A stretch of 7,462 nucleotides of DNA, taken from Oscillospiraceae bacterium (GTDB taxonomy: Bacteria; Bacillota_A; Clostridia; Oscillospirales; Oscillospiraceae). Location: assembly GCA_017411665.1 (NCBI GenBank), contig JAFQPT010000331.1, positions 1 through 7,462 of the forward strand. Direction: 5' to 3'. Of the stretch, positions 4,877 to 7,462 are shown piece after piece (the stretch's first letter is position 1; each line of letters begins with the position of its first letter). The translations under genes were made by a program, and so were the position numbers. The notes beneath the pieces are model-generated. The model saw only the letters and a list, made by a program, of their open reading frames with translations, had not been told where the DNA came from and did not search any database.

Positions 4877-6829
4877 TTAGTTCAGACCGATTGCAAACTT
4901 GTTGCCTGCCTGTACTGCATCGGAAATCTTTGCGGGAACATTGGCATCACCGGCCTTGAATACACGCTGCTGACCAGCTGCATATAGTGCAAAGAACAAT
5001 TCATCACAAGCCTTGACACCAGTAGACAGAATCACTTCTTCTACTTCCAGAACCCGCTGTTCACCCACAGTTGCTTCCGCAACAGATTCAATGGTCAGCT
5101 TACCATCAGTATAGTCGTTGACCTTGTGTTCGTAGTAAAGAGGAATTCCCTGCTCCTTGCAGTGCAGAGTTTCCAGCTTTGCTTCCATAGAATAGTTCTG
5201 CCCACCGCCCATAGTCAAGGGGAATTCAGGCGCAAAGTCAACAATACACACGTCATTGCCTTGAGCCTTCAGATACAGAGCTGTTTCCAGACCGGTAATG
5301 CCGCCACCGATGACTGCCATCTTCTTGTTTTCAAACTGGATACCTTCATCCAACAGCTTTCTGGACTGCAGGCAATTTTCAACACCAGGAATCGGAGGTA
5401 CAGTCACTTCGGAACCGGCTGCGATCAAAACTGCATAAGGCTGCAATGCCATGATTTTTTCAACTGTAGCTTCTTCGCCCAAGCGTACATCAATGCTTTC
5501 TACCTCTGCCATATTTGCATAGTAGCCGCATGCCCAATCAAATTTTCCCTTGTAAGGAGGCTTCTTTGCTACATGAACATGTCCGCCAATTCGGTTGGAC
5601 TTTTCAAACACTACGGGTTCGAAGCCGCGCTGCTTCAGAGTAACTGCTGCTTCCATACCCGTGGGGCCTGCACCTACAATAGCAACCACACGACCATCGC
5701 CATTCTTGACCAGAGGACGGTCTGCCTCTTCACGAAGTGCATAGGGATTCACAGAGCAGCAGGACTGATCCTTCTGGAACATCTTGACGTTCCAGCAATT
5801 CATGCAGGAAATGCAGTAGCGCAGTTCGTTTTCTCTGCCCTCTTCACACTTCTTGACCCAATTACGTTCAGCCAGAATACCACGAGCCATGCCAACCATA
5901 TCACACTTGCCTTCTTCGATGATCTGATCAACAAACTCGGGATGACGAATGCTGCCGGAGGCAGCTACAGGAATCGAAACTGCCTTCTTCACGATTGCGG
6001 CAGCGGGAACCTTCCAGCCTTCAGCACGATGTACGTCACCTGTCATAATATCGTCTCTTACCGCCAGAGTACCACCGGCGGATACAGTAATAAGGTCAGC
6101 ACCTGCCTGTTCAGCCAGAACCGCATACTTAGCTGCCAGTTCAGGCTGAATGCCGTCACTGCCATAATAAGGGATACCTTCTCCTTCAGGGAAGTCAAAG
6201 CCCTGCAGCTTTACCGCCAGAATCTTATCGGGACCAATCACCTCACGAAGCTGCTTCAGAACTTCAACAGAGAAACGTGCACCGTTTTCGGGAGTATCGC
6301 AGCCATATTCGTCCGTTCTATGGTTCCACAGAGGAGACATAAACTGGTTTGCCAGGTAGGTGTGACACATCTGGAATTCAACACCATCAGCACCGGCTGC
6401 CATAGCACGCTTTGCGGCATCCACAAACTTTGCCTGGATACGACGAATTTCCTCAACAGACAGATCGTTAACGGTAGGGAGCTGCATATCGCTGCCGTAT
6501 GCGATCTGACCACCATGCCAGAGCTGGATCAGAATCTTTGCTCCATTGTCATGTGCTGCTTTTACCAGCAGCTTCACGCCAGGCAGGAACTTGTCGCTGA
6601 AAATACTGGGTGCCAAAGGTTGAATGGAAGGATATACTTCATCAACATTCATTGCGCCGGGGATTACAAGGCCTACGCCCCCCTTTGCAACAGATGCGAT
6701 ATAATCAATATCTCTGCGAGAGATCACACCGTCAAAACCGGACATAGCCTTAGCCATAGCCATGAAAATCACACGGTTTTTTACTTCGACATTGCCCAGA
6801 CGGATAGGTTCAAGAAAATGGTGTTTCAT
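4877..6829 (-). CDS. NADH:flavin oxidoreductase / enoate-reductase-like protein (OYE barrel, 4Fe-4S, FAD)
   Basis: A complete 650-residue three-part flavoenzyme of the family that includes 2,4-dienoyl-CoA reductase, 2-enoate reductase, BaiCD/BaiH and trimethylamine dehydrogenase. Residues about 1-330 form the FMN-binding Old Yellow Enzyme barrel (FLEPIRLGNVEVKNRV, QLWHGGQ near 103-109, CHTYLANQFMSP near 155-166, NHRTDEYG). Cys339, Cys342, Cys345 and Cys358 are the predicted 4Fe-4S ligands (C-x2-C-x2-C-x12-C). A Rossmann FAD motif (VGAGPTGMEAA, about 379-389) and a nested NAD(P)H motif (VIGGGITGLETA, about 506-517) follow; AGDAN near 626-630 completes the FAD site. The usual first active-site His is Gln153, with His156 and Tyr158 kept. 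Such enzymes usually reduce activated C=C bonds with NAD(P)H. The ATG at 6827-6829 begins MKHHFLEPIRLG after GGGAGG (6841-6846); longer starts would overlap the upstream SDR gene. It follows that gene by 22 nt. Substrate unknown. Confidence 0.9.
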   Translation of the reverse strand: MKHHFLEPIRLGNVEVKNRVIFMAMAKAMSGFDGVISRRDIDYIASVAKGGVGLVIPGAMNVDEVYPSIQPLAPSIFSDKFLPGVKLLVKAAHDNGAKILIQLWHGGQIAYGSDMQLPTVNDLSVEEIRRIQAKFVDAAKRAMAAGADGVEFQMCHTYLANQFMSPLWNHRTDEYGCDTPENGARFSVEVLKQLREVIGPDKILAVKLQGFDFPEGEGIPYYGSDGIQPELAAKYAVLAEQAGADLITVSAGGTLAVRDDIMTGDVHRAEGWKVPAAAIVKKAVSIPVAASGSIRHPEFVDQIIEEGKCDMVGMARGILAERNWVKKCEEGRENELRYCISCMNCWNVKMFQKDQSCCSVNPYALREEADRPLVKNGDGRVVAIVGAGPTGMEAAVTLKQRGFEPVVFEKSNRIGGHVHVAKKPPYKGKFDWACGYYANMAEVESIDVRLGEEATVEKIMALQPYAVLIAAGSEVTVPPIPGVENCLQSRKLLDEGIQFENKKMAVIGGGITGLETALYLKAQGNDVCIVDFAPEFPLTMGGGQNYSMEAKLETLHCKEQGIPLYYEHKVNDYTDGKLTIESVAEATVGEQRVLEVEEVILSTGVKACDELFFALYAAGQQRVFKAGDANVPAKISDAVQAGNKFAIGLN

Positions 6830-6851
6830 AATATTCAGTTCCTCCCTTTCC

Positions 6852-7462
6852 TTAAATATACATATTTTCGCCGCTGGCACGAACGGTAATATCACTGATG
6901 TTTACGCCCCAAGGCTGATTAATTACATAAATAATGTTATCAGCCAAATCATCCGCAGTAGGTGCACGCAGCAAAATATTGTCACGATCCGCCAGAACAC
7001 TGGGATCTTCAGGCTTGGGACCCATAGCAGCAAAAAGCTTACCATACAGACCACCCATAGACGCATTCAGAGATACAATGGAATCATTCAGTTCCGTTGT
7101 AGGAACGCTGGTGGGGCGAACTGTAGTCACCTTGATTTTACCCTGTGCTTCCACACGCAGAGAGTCCGCAAGGAAACGTACGCCAACCTTTGCCACATTA
7201 TACACACCGGCACCTTGTACTGCATAATTGCCCAAGGTGGAAGAAATGTTGATAATCTGACCACGGCCCTGTGCAATCATAGGATCATATGCAGCACACA
7301 TACCGAAGAGAGTACCCTTAATACAGGTATCCAGACATTCTTCCCACTGATCCAATGCCAGCTTATAATCCGCAAAATATGCATGAGGCATATTACCTGC
7401 ATCATTCACCAACACGTCGATACGTCCATAGGTATCGATTGCATGCTGTACCATCGCAAACA
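6852..7462 (-). CDS. Short-chain dehydrogenase/reductase, 5' end cut by right edge
   Basis: The C-terminal 202 or so residues of a classical SDR; the reading frame runs open through the right edge (Phe-Ala precede the first visible Met at 7452-7454), so the N-terminal TGxxxGxG cofactor motif and true start are missing. Numbering from that Met: RIDVLVNDAG (11-20) is the NNAG region with Asp in place of the second Asn; catalytic Ser72 (NISSTLG) and Tyr85/Lys89 (YNVAK) are present with the usual Ser-Tyr spacing of 13. Cys44 (TCIKGTL) stands where the tetrad Asn normally is (vNxxG). RPTSVPTTEL (113-122) matches the loop after strand 6. The C-terminus is ISDITVRASGENMYI. SDRs oxidise or reduce hydroxyl/keto groups with NAD(P). 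It is immediately upstream of the flavin oxidoreductase (22 nt gap), so the two probably act on the same compound. Substrate and cofactor cannot be told from what is visible. Confidence 0.88.
   Translation of the reverse strand, partial: FAMVQHAIDTYGRIDVLVNDAGNMPHAYFADYKLALDQWEECLDTCIKGTLFGMCAAYDPMIAQGRGQIINISSTLGNYAVQGAGVYNVAKVGVRFLADSLRVEAQGKIKVTTVRPTSVPTTELNDSIVSLNASMGGLYGKLFAAMGPKPEDPSVLADRDNILLRAPTADDLADNIIYVINQPWGVNISDITVRASGENMYI

Noticed and set aside
5126..6889. 587-codon plus-strand open frame opposite the flavin oxidoreductase
   Set aside because: The minus strand encodes a full set of OYE, Fe-S and FAD motifs over the same bases; the plus frame has no recognisable domain and unnatural composition.
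6830..6895. N-terminal extension of the flavin oxidoreductase to 6895
   Set aside because: It would overlap the end of the SDR gene and has no family similarity; the ATG at 6827-6829 has a GGGAGG site and starts with the typical barrel sequence.

Overview
The window looks like accessory metabolism from an anaerobic Firmicute, probably a gut-type Clostridia (for example Oscillospirales). That placement is inference from moderate GC, strong AGGAG ribosome sites, oxygen-sensitive enzyme types (Fe-dependent alcohol dehydrogenases, a flavin/4Fe-4S enoate-reductase-like protein) and a PucR-type regulator. No RNA gene, transposase, integrase or CRISPR array was seen.

Layout. A leftward operon runs from about 2991 to the left edge: two tandem iron-containing alcohol dehydrogenases (1807-2991, then 555-1739; about 66% identical and gap-free) followed by an MFS transporter cut by the window edge (1-503). 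Each gene has an AAAGGAG-like site 8 nt before its ATG, and the gaps are 67 and 51 nt. Divergent from it, a PucR/CdaR-type regulator runs rightward (3197-4621, best start TTG). The 205-nt divergent gap holds a good sigma-70-like promoter for the regulator (TTGACG-17-TACACT), an extended -10 facing the dehydrogenases, and the inverted repeat TGTCCA-TTT-TGGAC lying in the spacer of the regulator promoter. Past a bidirectional hairpin terminator (4689-4727) and a non-coding stretch with a 12-bp inverted repeat comes a second leftward operon: a short-chain dehydrogenase/reductase (6852 to the right edge, 5' end missing) and, 22 nt downstream, a 650-residue NADH:flavin oxidoreductase (4877-6829).

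How the parts may work together (inference). An importer, two alcohol/aldehyde dehydrogenases, a ketone/alcohol SDR and an ene-reductase form a plausible set for taking up and redox-converting an unsaturated, oxygenated small molecule under local control of the PucR-type regulator. The substrate cannot be read from the sequence.

The most unusual signal is inside the start of the regulator gene. Between 3245 and 3375, three inverted repeats abut end to end and are followed by a nested set that could form a multibranched junction. The central hairpin carries the same TGTCCA-N3-TGGAC core as the promoter.
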